From NCBI GenBank assembly GCA_016880505.1, contig JAEHDI010000533.1, forward strand, positions 1 through 33,398: a stretch of DNA of 33,398 nt, read 5' to 3'. Below, in pieces: positions 25,498 to 33,266 of this stretch (positions are counted from its first letter, which is position 1; every line of letters starts with the position of its first letter). The stretch is from Bryobacterales bacterium. GTDB taxonomy: Bacteria; Acidobacteriota; Terriglobia; Bryobacterales; Bryobacteraceae. The notes beneath the pieces are model-generated. The model worked only from the letters and a program-made list of their open reading frames with translations, searched no databases and was not told the DNA's origin. A program made the translations under genes and the position numbers.

Positions 25498-25595
25498 AGA
25501 ATCGCCCCGATCAGAAGGGGACCAGGAAGGTACAACTCTAGGGTCAACTCTGTTTGACGCGGCAAGGGGTCCGGTTCCGGACCCCTTTCGCTTTT
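25498..25595 (+). ncRNA. Candidate small structured RNA ending in a terminator
   Basis: The gap after the GGDEF/EAL gene holds three successive hairpins. The first is CCCC/GGGG (25505-25520), the second GTCAA/TTGAC with a six-base loop (25543-25558), and the third a strong GC-rich stem followed by T-rich sequence (25564-25595). A purine-rich AGGAAGG lies between the first two at 25524-25530. A weak -10-like TAACAT is at about 25491-25496. It could be an independent small RNA or simply the 3' UTR of the upstream gene. It matches no RNA family I know. Confidence 0.3.
25564..25595 (+). terminator. Rho-independent terminator
   Basis: AAGGGGTCCG and CGGACCCCTT form a 10-bp stem around a four-base GTTC loop, followed by TTTCGCTTTT on the plus strand. 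The minus strand lacks a T run, so it acts in the plus direction. It lies 111 bases after the GGDEF/EAL stop and ends at the stop codon of the convergent epimerase gene. Confidence 0.75.
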
Positions 25596-26434
25596 CACGC
25601 TGCGCGACTCTTCAGAAACTTCAATCCCTCGAACGCAATGTCCTCGGGAGAGGGCGCCAGATCGCGCCAGATACACGCTGCCGCTGCAATCTCCTTAATG
25701 GTGAAACCAAAGCTTTCGATCACCAGCCAGCCGTCGTATCGGAGTTCGTGCAGCGCTCCGAAAACCCCTCTCCAGTCCACGTGACCACTCCCCGGAATTC
25801 CGCGGTCGTTCTCGCAGGCATGGACGTGTTTCAGGTGCTTGCCGGCGGTCCGGAACGCCGATCCGAGATCTTTCTCTTCGATATTCCCGTGGAACGTGTC
25901 CAGAGCAATGCCCACGTTCGGATGATTGACCTCATCGCACAGCGCCGCGGCGTCCGCGGCTGTGTTGAGAAAATACGTCTCAAAGCGGTTCAGCGGCTCG
26001 ATCGTCATTACGACGCCATTTGTCGCTAGCGACTCGCCTAACGATTGAAGACCCTCCACCGCCCGCGTCCATTCATCCGCCGTTCTCCGGCGGCCGGCGA
26101 GGTTGCCGACCTGAGAGTAGAAGGGCCCCATGAAAATCCTCGCTCCGAGCTCCGCGGCAGTGCGGATTCCGTGCCGGAGAAAGTCTACCGTCTTCTTCCG
26201 GACTGCTGCGTCCTCGCTGATCAGGCTCAGGTCTCCCGTCAGAGCCGAGCAGAAGGTACACTCCAGGCCATTCTGTCCCAGGTTCCTGCGAATCTCTGCT
26301 GCCGGGAAGTCGTGAAAGTCGAACCGCGCAATCTCCACGCCATCGAATCCGCGCTCCTTGATGCGCGGGAGCAACGACAGGTGCGTACGGTCGAAGGCCG
26401 CGGTCCAGATGAGGGTGTTCGCTCCGAATTTCAT
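25595..26434 (-). CDS. Sugar 3-epimerase-type TIM-barrel protein (tagatose/psicose 3-epimerase family)
   Basis: The product has 279 residues in an AP-endonuclease-2/xylose-isomerase-like barrel. The metal and catalytic set is complete: E146 (TIEPLNRFE), D179 (ALDTFH), H205 (HVHACENDRG), R211 and E240 (VIESF). Spacings 33, 26 and 35, plus R six residues after H, equal those of Pseudomonas cichorii D-tagatose 3-epimerase (E152, D185, H211, R217, E246). The family epimerises free ketoses at C3 or acts on related keto-sugars and inosose. The natural substrate is unknown. Its ATG overlaps the stop of the upstream cupin gene (ATGA, 26434-26431), so both are made together, probably for a sugar isomerisation pathway. 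Confidence 0.9.
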   Translation of the reverse strand: MKFGANTLIWTAAFDRTHLSLLPRIKERGFDGVEIARFDFHDFPAAEIRRNLGQNGLECTFCSALTGDLSLISEDAAVRKKTVDFLRHGIRTAAELGARIFMGPFYSQVGNLAGRRRTADEWTRAVEGLQSLGESLATNGVVMTIEPLNRFETYFLNTAADAAALCDEVNHPNVGIALDTFHGNIEEKDLGSAFRTAGKHLKHVHACENDRGIPGSGHVDWRGVFGALHELRYDGWLVIESFGFTIKEIAAAACIWRDLAPSPEDIAFEGLKFLKSRAA

Positions 26435-27642
26435 GCGATGAACCCCGCGGCATCGGGATTGCCCGGTCCGAAGTGTTTCAGCATGACCAGGTTCTCGCTG
26501 TCGCTCCGGTTGGTGACAACCACGCCTTCCCGGGCGGCGGCGGTGGTTACGAAAACCTCATCTTTAGTCATCTGGCCATAGCGGATGAGTGTCGGCGTCT
26601 CGACCTCCATTTTGCCGATCGCTCCCCACCCGGCCACGACGATGGCGCCGAAGGCCGCTGCATCCCGAATCTTGACGGCGCGCCCGGGGAAGACCGTGAG
26701 TTCCTTCGCCGAGTAGTATGGCGTCGAGTATGCAATCCACTGCTCGGAATAGCCCTGTTCAGCCATCTCATCCTTGGGACGAACCGGTGCCGGGTGGAAC
26801 AGCCGGTGTTTGGCGAACTCCGGATCGACGTTGGCCTCCCAATCGAGCATGTCGATGATGTAGTCAAGATCCTGATGATGCTCCGGAGGAACGTCTTTGA
26901 CGAGTAGATCCCATGGCACCGGGCGCCCTTCGACCATCGACTGGAACATTCCGAACACGTCCGAATTCACTTGGGGCTCGTAGGTCACCAGCGATCCCGG
27001 CGCGTGCAGAATACCGGCATCGATCTGCCACCCGCTGCCAGGCTTCAGTTTGTACGCCCGGGAGTGATACAGGAGGCCGTTGTCACCCTCGTTCCATCGC
27101 TTGAGACACCGACGCACATCGTCCTTCGTCGTGCCCGGCTCGAGTCCCATGAACGTGTAAGGGAAGTTATTCTCTTTCACGTTGTACTGGGGAGGGAAGT
27201 AGTACGCTTCCGGCTTGCCTTTGCGGCCCACCCTGCGGGCATGTTCGTCCCCTTGGTGCATATGGTGGGGGATTGGTCCCAAGTTATCGAAGAACTTGCA
27301 CAGCAGGTTCCAGCCACCCTGCTTGCGCATGACGTCGGCGCCGAGGAACTCGTCGCCGAGCGTCTCGATAGCTTCCTTCAGCAGCGCTCTCTTCCCGTTG
27401 GAGGCTATGTAGCTCAGTCCTTCGTCTTCGGGAGTACTAGGACCATTGTCAGCATTGGTCGTGGATGAAAACCAACGCTCGTCGATGCCGCCGCGATGCG
27501 CGCCCAAGGCATACAGGTCGCGGGGGTCAAGCTTCAGGCGTCCGCCCGGCATCAGGAAGGATCTCGGTACCCAACAAGGAGCTAGCCGGACGATTCCATC
27601 TCCGGCGGCGAGGGCATCTCGGATGACGGATGTATGAGACAT
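26431..27642 (-). CDS. Cupin-fold sugar-isomerase-like protein (class I mannose-6-phosphate isomerase related)
   Basis: The product has 403 residues. PHHMHQGDEHARRVGRKG followed by PEAYYFPP looks like the HxHxxxE metal site of phosphomannose isomerase, where the KPEAYY segment parallels the KTEAWY-type signature. A later segment, LKPGSGWQIDAGILHAPGSL, has the layout of the second cupin strands of ManA (PGD...PAGTLHA). The C-terminal third (WIAYSTPYYSAKELTVFPG) resembles the C-terminal cupin of the same family. An isomerase acting on a free or phosphorylated sugar is likely but the substrate is open. It comes first in a two-gene unit with the tagatose-epimerase-like gene. The ribosome site is weak. 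Confidence 0.75.
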   Translation of the reverse strand: MSHTSVIRDALAAGDGIVRLAPCWVPRSFLMPGGRLKLDPRDLYALGAHRGGIDERWFSSTTNADNGPSTPEDEGLSYIASNGKRALLKEAIETLGDEFLGADVMRKQGGWNLLCKFFDNLGPIPHHMHQGDEHARRVGRKGKPEAYYFPPQYNVKENNFPYTFMGLEPGTTKDDVRRCLKRWNEGDNGLLYHSRAYKLKPGSGWQIDAGILHAPGSLVTYEPQVNSDVFGMFQSMVEGRPVPWDLLVKDVPPEHHQDLDYIIDMLDWEANVDPEFAKHRLFHPAPVRPKDEMAEQGYSEQWIAYSTPYYSAKELTVFPGRAVKIRDAAAFGAIVVAGWGAIGKMEVETPTLIRYGQMTKDEVFVTTAAAREGVVVTNRSDSENLVMLKHFGPGNPDAAGFIA

Positions 27643-27885
27643 GCTCTGAATGTACTGCGGGAGCCGGGTCTTGACAAGTTCCGCTGGAGAGTTCTGACTT
27701 CCGCTCCACGATGGTTAACTTCGTTCTGCTGACGGAAGTACTATTGATCTTCGTCGGCATCTCCGCTAACGTTGGCCTAAGGTCGGCTCCTGCGCGACGC
27801 TCCGATTTTGGGGAAAGGTAGAGCGAGCGCCGTATGCTGAATCCTCAACTGGGAACTTAAGACTGCACCCACTGGAGACTACTCA
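27643..27885. promoter_or_regulatory. Divergent intergenic region upstream of the cupin and secreted-protein genes
   Basis: This 243-bp stretch has no gene. It carries a separated inverted repeat ACTTCCG (27697-27703) / CGGAAGT (27733-27739) and a direct repeat TTCCGCT about 20 bases apart near 27679 and 27699. A weak -10-like TATGCT lies at 27833-27838, about 50 bases before the secreted-protein start. TGGAGA at about 27871 serves as ribosome site for that gene. None of these is strong alone. Confidence 0.25.
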
Positions 27886-29865
27886 ATGCAATCGCGAATA
27901 CGGCTTGTGGCCGTCGTTTTCCTGCTGTTCGCTTCGTTTCTGGCTACTGGTTTTGCCGCGGCGCCCCCGGACGGCCAGAATCCGCCGGCACACGTGATCT
28001 ACTCGGACCGGCACGACTCCTCTGCTCCGCTGCACACCATCAGGCCCAATCCGCCCAGGGCGGGTGAGATTCTCGAACTGCCGCGCAAGTGGCTGCCCAA
28101 CCGGCCGGGTGTTACGCCTCCGGGCGAGACCGATTCCGTGGTGCAGAGCGCTCCTGGAACGGAGGCAGCGCCGACAACAACCGTGACCTTTGAGGGCGTC
28201 AACAATGTAAGCGGTGTTCTGCCGCCCGACACCGTCGGGGACGTCGGCCCGAATCATTACGTCCAGGCCGTCAACCTTGCCTTCGCCATCTACAACAAGA
28301 GTGGTACGAAGCTTTACGGCCCTGCGAATATCAACACGCTCTTCAGCGGATTCGGCGGCGCCTGCGAGACCCGCAACGACGGTGACCCGATCGTGCTCTA
28401 CGATCACCTCGCCGACCGCTGGCTCATCAGCCAGTTCGCCCTGCCCAACTTCCCCTTCGGGCCGTTCTACCAGTGCATCGCGATTTCCCAGACACCCGAT
28501 CCAACCGGCACCTGGTACCGGTATGGCTTCCAAATCAGCAGCAATAAGATGAACGACTACCCGAAATTCGCGGTCTGGCCGGATGGCTACTACATGTCGA
28601 TGAACCAGTTCAACCAGGCAAGCTTGAGCTGGGGTGGCGCGGGCGCGGTGGTCTTCGAACGAGACAAGATGTTGCTCGGGCAATCCGCCCGGGCAGTGTA
28701 TTTCGATCTCTACTCCACGGACCCGAATCTCGGCGGGATGCTGCCTTCGGATCTCGATGGCACGGCGCCGCCCGCCGGGACTCCAAACTACTTCGCGCAG
28801 ATCGACGACAACGCTTGGGGCTACCCCGCCGATCAGCTGGAGATCTGGAAGTTCCAAACCAACTGGAGCCAGCCGGCATCGTCCACCTTTACACTCGCCA
28901 GGATCCTCCCAACAGCAAGTTTCGATGGCAACATGTGTGGAGGCTCCCGGAATTGCATCCCACAGCCGGGCGGTACCAAAGTGGACGCGATCGCGGACCG
29001 GCTGTTGTTCCGTCTTCAGTATCGGAACTTCGGCACGCATCAGACAATGGTCGCCAACCACACGGTGGACGTGAACGGCGCCGACCTCGCCGGCATTCGT
29101 TGGTACGAACTGCGAGACACAGGCTCCGGTTGGAACGTCTATCAGCAAGGTACGTACTCGCCGGACAGCACCCATCGCTGGATGGGTAGTATCGCGATGG
29201 ACGGTTCCGGCAACATCGCCCTCGGATACAGCGCATCCAGTACCAGCGTCTCCCCGTCAATCCGATACACCGGACGGTTGGCGAGTGACCCCCTAGGCCA
29301 GATGACCCTCGGCGAGGGGACCGTCATCGCGGGCAGTGGCTACCAGACGCACTCCAGCGGCCGCTGGGGCGACTATAGCGCGATGTCCGTGAAAGAAGAT
29401 GACTGCAGCTTCTGGTACACACAGGAGTATTACAACGGAGTGAGTTCCGCCTCATGGCGGACTCGCGTGGGCTCTTTCCAGATCAGTGCCTGCGGCTCGC
29501 TGCCGCCTCCACCGCCGCCCGCGACTCCAGTGCATTCGGGTGACCTTGACGGCGCCTCGGCTGCCCTACCGCGGAACAAGTGGCAAGCGACCGTCACCGT
29601 CACGGTGCACAATGACTCTCAAGTCGCCGTCTCCGGAGCCACGGTTTCCGGAACCTGGAGCGGCGGCTACTCCGCCACGGGCGCTTGCACGACCGACGCG
29701 TCCGGGCAGTGCAGCGTGACGACCGGTGGTATCCCTGCCAAAAAGACCAGTGCGACGTTCACCGTGAACAACATCAGCGGAACAAACCTGACCTATCAGG
29801 CGACTTCAAATCACGATCCCGACGGCGACAGCAACGGAACCACGATTACGGTGTTTAAACCGTAA
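27886..29865 (+). CDS. Large secreted protein with C-terminal Ig-like domain
   Basis: The 659-residue product begins with a signal peptide (MQSRIRLVAVVFLLFASF..., cleavage near AAA at 24-26). Residues about 95-540 form a repetitive beta-rich region with PPDTVGDVGPNHYVQAVN, GDPIVLYDHLADRWLISQF and SGRWGDYSAMSV. These read as propeller-like blades of a kind seen in many secreted bacterial proteins. A proline linker LPPPPPPATP lies at about 542-551. The last 105 residues are an Ig-like strand domain (SGDLDG, VTVTVHND, VSGATVSGTW, TDASGQCSVTTGG, HDPDGDSNGTTITV) often found at C-termini of secreted proteins. No catalytic motif is recognised. It probably acts outside the cell in adhesion or polymer binding, an inference from architecture. 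It is followed by a strong hairpin. Confidence 0.82.
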   Translation: MQSRIRLVAVVFLLFASFLATGFAAAPPDGQNPPAHVIYSDRHDSSAPLHTIRPNPPRAGEILELPRKWLPNRPGVTPPGETDSVVQSAPGTEAAPTTTVTFEGVNNVSGVLPPDTVGDVGPNHYVQAVNLAFAIYNKSGTKLYGPANINTLFSGFGGACETRNDGDPIVLYDHLADRWLISQFALPNFPFGPFYQCIAISQTPDPTGTWYRYGFQISSNKMNDYPKFAVWPDGYYMSMNQFNQASLSWGGAGAVVFERDKMLLGQSARAVYFDLYSTDPNLGGMLPSDLDGTAPPAGTPNYFAQIDDNAWGYPADQLEIWKFQTNWSQPASSTFTLARILPTASFDGNMCGGSRNCIPQPGGTKVDAIADRLLFRLQYRNFGTHQTMVANHTVDVNGADLAGIRWYELRDTGSGWNVYQQGTYSPDSTHRWMGSIAMDGSGNIALGYSASSTSVSPSIRYTGRLASDPLGQMTLGEGTVIAGSGYQTHSSGRWGDYSAMSVKEDDCSFWYTQEYYNGVSSASWRTRVGSFQISACGSLPPPPPPATPVHSGDLDGASAALPRNKWQATVTVTVHNDSQVAVSGATVSGTWSGGYSATGACTTDASGQCSVTTGGIPAKKTSATFTVNNISGTNLTYQATSNHDPDGDSNGTTITVFKP

Positions 29866-29886
29866 TCGAGTCGGAGTCTATCCGCC

Positions 29887-29922
29887 AAGGGCGGCCGGAG
29901 CCAATGGCTTCAGGCCGCCTTT
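29887..29922. terminator. Hairpin terminator between convergent genes
   Basis: AAGGGCGGCC (29887-29896) pairs with GGCCGCCTTT (29913-29922), including one G-U. The inner part adds an AGCC-AAT-GGCT stem, giving a long nearly continuous hairpin. It lies 21 bases after the secreted-protein stop and adjoins the stop of the convergent LarA-like gene. On the plus strand the stem ends in TTT followed by CTACGTTTC, so plus-direction termination is more likely. Confidence 0.65.
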
Positions 29923-31269
29923 CTACGTTTCTTCTGGCAGGTCAAGGCGTGCGATCCCATGCTGGATGCCGGCATACGGGTAGACCGCAACGTGGACGTC
30001 GCCGCGATGCTGCCCCTTGAGCCGGTCGACGACGTCACTCCATGATCGGACGCCTTCAGCTTCGGGCGGGAAGTAGGGGTGGTCCAGTTCCCGAGCCTGG
30101 AGGTATTGCGAGTAAATCAAGACCTGCCGGGCCTGCGGAAAGCGGCGCTTCCGGGCTGCCCGCTGTTCGAAATACGACTTCCCTTCGTTGAATTTCCACT
30201 CATCGAGGTAATGCCAGACATACTCACCCATCGGATTCTGGTTGATCACCACGATGCTCCCGCCCTCTTTCAGCCCGCGAGCGCCCCATCCGAAGTGTTC
30301 ATGCAGTTGGCCGCCTTTGGGGTAGGCGTTGACCACAACAATGTCGGCATCCTTGGCGTATTCCGTGGCGAGGTGGTTTACGGCGTACCTCGCCGCCTTG
30401 TGGTGCGCCTTGACGATGTCGCCCGCGACCACGTGAACCGGACGCCGGTCCTGGTTGTACACGGTCTGTACGCTGAAATCGACCCCCACGCGCCTCGCCG
30501 CCTCGATCATGTCCTGGCGCTGCTCGTTCTCCCAGACGCGGAAGATCGGTACTCCGTCCCGGCCGGTCTGCGGTCTGCGGGCCCGCTTGATCTCCGTGTG
30601 CATGTAACGGATCGTCTTCATCCCCGAGATGCCGGGCAGGATGAGTTTCGGCCCGCCGCCGTAGCCCGGTGTCCCGTGGGCCTTTAGCCCGCTAAGTGTG
30701 ATCTTGACGTCGGCTTTCGAGTAGTAGGTATTGATCAGCAGGTGGTTGCCGGCTTTCGTCGTCCCCAGATCGGCCAGGTTCTCCCAGATGTTGTGGTTGA
30801 TCCACGGATGCCGCCGGACTGTCTCCTCGCCGAGCTTCTTTGCCACTTCCAGCCCATTCATCTGGTAGTGGGCCCCATATGCCGTCACGAACAGGATGTT
30901 CTCATCGCGAATGCCGGCTGCGCGCAGTTGTTCGATTACGTAGGGTACGATCTCGTACGTCGGAGTCGGCCGGGTCAGGTCGTCAAAGGCGATCGCTACG
31001 GTCTGCTTGCCTGCGGCGATCTCCCGTAGTGGCAGTGTGCCGACGGGACTCTGTACGGCCGTCCGAATTGCCGCCGGAGCCAGGGGAGGCGTGGCGTGTC
31101 CCTTCATATGCTGCACGGAAACGCGCCACCCGGGCGGGAAGGCAAACTCTTCCAGTTTGTCCCCGAACCATTCGTGGGTCCGGAGCGAGACGATCGAACC
31201 TCCGGTTTGCGATGCGGCAGACACCGTGCCCGCGACTGCTCCGGCCAGAAACCCTCTACGTGTCGGCAT
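29923..31269 (-). CDS. Tat-exported LarA-like protein (nickel-pincer racemase/epimerase family)
   Basis: The product has 448 residues from the ATG at 31269, with GGAG about ten bases upstream. An in-frame ATG at 31317 exists but has no support. The N-terminus MPTRRGFLAGAVAGTVSA is a twin-arginine signal. The LarA/DUF2088 core follows with AFDDLTRPTP (94-103). Residues H134, H198, K208 and H224 match L. plantarum LarA H108, H174, K184 and H200. The 10 and 16 spacings of the last three are exact, within KAHGTPGYGGGPKLILPG and the following YMH. K184 and H200 of LarA hold the covalent nickel-pincer nucleotide and its metal. The enzyme probably racemises or epimerises a 2-hydroxy acid or sugar acid outside the cytoplasm. 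No larB, larC or larE cofactor gene is nearby. Confidence 0.88.
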   Translation of the reverse strand: MPTRRGFLAGAVAGTVSAASQTGGSIVSLRTHEWFGDKLEEFAFPPGWRVSVQHMKGHATPPLAPAAIRTAVQSPVGTLPLREIAAGKQTVAIAFDDLTRPTPTYEIVPYVIEQLRAAGIRDENILFVTAYGAHYQMNGLEVAKKLGEETVRRHPWINHNIWENLADLGTTKAGNHLLINTYYSKADVKITLSGLKAHGTPGYGGGPKLILPGISGMKTIRYMHTEIKRARRPQTGRDGVPIFRVWENEQRQDMIEAARRVGVDFSVQTVYNQDRRPVHVVAGDIVKAHHKAARYAVNHLATEYAKDADIVVVNAYPKGGQLHEHFGWGARGLKEGGSIVVINQNPMGEYVWHYLDEWKFNEGKSYFEQRAARKRRFPQARQVLIYSQYLQARELDHPYFPPEAEGVRSWSDVVDRLKGQHRGDVHVAVYPYAGIQHGIARLDLPEET

Positions 31270-31334
31270 ACCGATAGTCTCCGGCGGTTTCGCCACGCCG
31301 GTCAACTTGCAAATCATCCCGGACGACGAAATCC

Positions 31335-31351
31335 GTATGACTCCGTCATAC
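31335..31351. promoter_or_regulatory. Perfect 7-3-7 palindrome, operator-like
   Basis: GTATGAC-TCC-GTCATAC is a perfect inverted repeat in the region between the divergent LarA-like and Flp pilin genes, 66 bases before the LarA-like start. Its size and short spacer suit a dimeric repressor of GntR or TetR type. On the plus strand it is followed by TTTT, so a small hairpin is the alternative reading. No regulator gene is adjacent. Confidence 0.4.
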
Positions 31352-31468
31352 TTTTGGCTGCGGTTGCGGAGGAAGTTCTAGGAAGGTGATATCCTATGCT
31401 ATCCAAGGTACTATTGCAACTGGGAGTCTGTGGCTTTACGATAGGCTGAACTCGCACGGACCAAACGT

Positions 31469-31487
31469 GGGCGGGCTGTGCCCGCCC
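31469..31487 (+). promoter_or_regulatory. GC-rich hairpin in the Flp pilin leader
   Basis: GGGCGGGC and GCCCGCCC form a perfect 8-bp stem with a TGT loop, 30 bases before the ribosome site AGGAGG (31518-31523) of the pilin gene. There is no T run, so it is not an ordinary terminator. It may protect or structure the pilin mRNA 5' end. Confidence 0.4.
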
Positions 31488-31535
31488 CATACTCAGTCAA
31501 GATTGGCACAGAATCGCAGGAGGAAAAGACTGACG

Positions 31536-31721
31536 ATGAGGTCCCTTTGCATAGACTTTCTTGGGCAGCAGGAAGGTCAGGACTTAGTGGAGTACACGCT
31601 CCTGGTGGCTTTCGTCTGCCTGGTAGCCTCGGCGTTTTTCCTTGGCAGCCACAAAAGCATCTACACGATCTGGGAAGTGACCAACAACAACCTCTCCCAG
31701 GCTACAGAAACCATAAGCTGA
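31536..31721 (+). CDS. Flp-type (type IVb) pilin, orphan
   Basis: The 61-residue prepilin starts MRSLCIDFLGQQEGQDLVEY. The prepilin peptidase site is G14|Q15, with the required glutamate at +5 (E19) and tyrosine at +6 as in Flp pilins. A single hydrophobic helix (TLLVAFVCLVASAFFLG) follows, and the mature protein is about 47 residues. Flp subunits assemble into thin Tad pili for surface attachment. No tadA/B/C, rcpA, cpaB or tadV peptidase gene is in the window, so it depends on genes elsewhere. The start is chosen for AGGAGG 12 bases upstream and for the pilin leader. Longer in-frame starts upstream would put non-pilin sequence before it. It is convergent with udk, 13 bp away. Confidence 0.9.
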   Translation: MRSLCIDFLGQQEGQDLVEYTLLVAFVCLVASAFFLGSHKSIYTIWEVTNNNLSQATETIS

Positions 31722-31734
31722 CACCGCGGCCCTG

Positions 31735-32415
31735 TTACTCCCCAGTTCGGCCCACGCCCCCGTTGTGGGGGAGGTAGTTGTGCGCCCAACCTCCTCGTGC
31801 ATCGGAGGCACCGACGCCGTCCAGCACCGTTGCGACGGACTGCTCTAACGGGTCTGTCCCACTTAGCACCAGGTCGGCGAAGCGGCGTGTCGGCAAGATG
31901 TACCTCTCCGCCATCGGGCGGACTGTGGAGTCAAACTGCTCCCGGACCGATTCCGGAGTGCGGCCTCGTTCCCGGACGTCTCTCTCCAACCGCCTCGCGA
32001 AGCAGATGTCGTCGTTCGCGTACACGAAAACGGTGGTTTTCAGCAGCGCCCGCAGCTCCTGCCAGTACAACGCGAACAGGCCCTCGACGATGACGAACTC
32101 CCAGGCTCGCACGCATCGGGTATCCGAGGCTCGAACGTGACGGGTAAAGTCATAGACCGGTACGTGAATCTCTTCGCCTCTCGAAAGCTGGCGGAGTTGG
32201 TTCACGAGCAGGTCCTTGTCGAGGGACTCCGGAACGTCGAAGTTCGTGCGCGGTCTCTCCTCAAACGGCAGATGAGCCAGGTCGACGTAGTAGGAATCGA
32301 GGGAGATGATCGGCGCGTGCAGACGGTCCGCGACTGCCCGCGCCAGTTCGGTCTTTCCGGCGCACGATGGACCCGCCACACCGATCAGGTGCGGTACCCG
32401 CACGCGAGAGCCCAT
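31735..32415 (-). CDS. udk: Uridine kinase family protein
   Basis: The product has 226 residues. The P-loop GPSCAGKT is at 15-22, followed by the uridine-kinase segments ISLDSYYVDL (37-46), NFDVPESLDKDLL (58-70), PVYDFTRHVR and the Walker-B-like VIVEGLFAL. The lid arginines are in CFARRLERDVRERGR. It phosphorylates uridine and perhaps cytidine to the monophosphate with a nucleoside triphosphate. The C-terminal 20 residues (GWAHNYLPHNGGVGRTGE) are outside the domain and GC-rich. It lies 42 bp after the methyltransferase gene on the same strand, so the two may be co-transcribed. The phosphoribulokinase relatives are the alternative, but the motifs fit uridine kinase better. Confidence 0.88.
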   Translation of the reverse strand: MGSRVRVPHLIGVAGPSCAGKTELARAVADRLHAPIISLDSYYVDLAHLPFEERPRTNFDVPESLDKDLLVNQLRQLSRGEEIHVPVYDFTRHVRASDTRCVRAWEFVIVEGLFALYWQELRALLKTTVFVYANDDICFARRLERDVRERGRTPESVREQFDSTVRPMAERYILPTRRFADLVLSGTDPLEQSVATVLDGVGASDARGGWAHNYLPHNGGVGRTGE

Positions 32416-32457
32416 AGGATACGGATCATAGCAATGGCGGCCCGGCCGACCAACGGC

Positions 32458-33183
32458 CTACTTCACTCCGCCCGTGACTGCCTCCCGGTACTCGAGCCAG
32501 AACACAGTTGCGCTCGCCAGCCCGCCTTGCTTGAGGATACGTAGTTCCTCGGTCACCGGCAGCGGCTTGTCGTGGTCGCGGGCTTCCAGGTCATCCAGGA
32601 ATGTCCTGACCGAGACAGTGTCCTGAAAGCGCTCGTCCCGGCCGGAGGCCCGCTGGACGATACCCTGAATGCGGACGTCCTGAATCCGCGCCTCTGTCCG
32701 CTCGTGTCCCGCGGTCACAACGTCTGCATTCAGGAACCATCCCCCCGGTTTCAGAAAAGAGAGTGCGTCCCTTACGACGCCGGTCTTTTCCTCCGGTGTC
32801 AGGTGGTGAAGCGCGTACGAGGAGAAAACAAACTCGCCTTGTTCGTTCGGGATGAGTCGCGACAACTCGCGGAAGTCTCCGACGCGGAACTCCACGCGGG
32901 ATGCCTCCGCGCCGAGCCTTGTTTTGGCCAGCTCGACCATGGAAGGTGCGCCGTCCACGGCGATCACCCGGCAGTTCGGAAACCGGCGCAGCACAGCCTG
33001 CGTGAAGTAGCCGGTGCCGGCGCCGAGATCCACTACGGTGAACGCGGCCTTCGCGTCAAAAGGCACGACCTCCAGGGCGATCTCAACCATCCGTGAGCGG
33101 TTGGGGTGCATCAGCGCCATGTCGGCGTCATAGGACGCCACCCGCGCCGGCAGGTCGTACGCCTGAATCGTTTCTTTGCTCAC
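32458..33183 (-). CDS. Class I SAM-dependent methyltransferase
   Basis: The product has 241 residues. Motif I VVDLGAGTGYF (50-60) binds S-adenosylmethionine, and the acidic residue D77 (IAVDGAPSMVELAK) closes strand two. VGDFREL, the SSYALHHLTPEEK stretch and LKPGGWFLNADVV complete the Rossmann core. These are typical of the small-molecule methyltransferase group (Methyltransf_25/12 type). Family members act on varied acceptors and nothing here identifies the substrate. Its stop is 42 bp before the udk start, suggesting a two-gene unit. A clear promoter is not seen in the 83 bp upstream. Confidence 0.88.
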   Translation of the reverse strand: MSKETIQAYDLPARVASYDADMALMHPNRSRMVEIALEVVPFDAKAAFTVVDLGAGTGYFTQAVLRRFPNCRVIAVDGAPSMVELAKTRLGAEASRVEFRVGDFRELSRLIPNEQGEFVFSSYALHHLTPEEKTGVVRDALSFLKPGGWFLNADVVTAGHERTEARIQDVRIQGIVQRASGRDERFQDTVSVRTFLDDLEARDHDKPLPVTEELRILKQGGLASATVFWLEYREAVTGGVK

Positions 33184-33266
33184 AGCTTTTGGCGACTTCG
33201 CGAATCGAATGGAGCAGGGTCCAGCCTCTTAGACTAGCACTCCGTTGCCGCCCTGAGGCGCACCCT

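Noticed and set aside
27883..29175. 430-codon minus-strand open frame opposite the large secreted protein
   Set aside because: Composition is rich in Val, Arg and Gly without any domain, and the plus strand has a signal peptide, known C-terminal domain, ribosome site and terminator.
31349..31366. Sigma-54-like TTGG...TTGC upstream of the Flp pilin
   Set aside because: The GG-to-GC spacing is two bases too short for a -24/-12 promoter.
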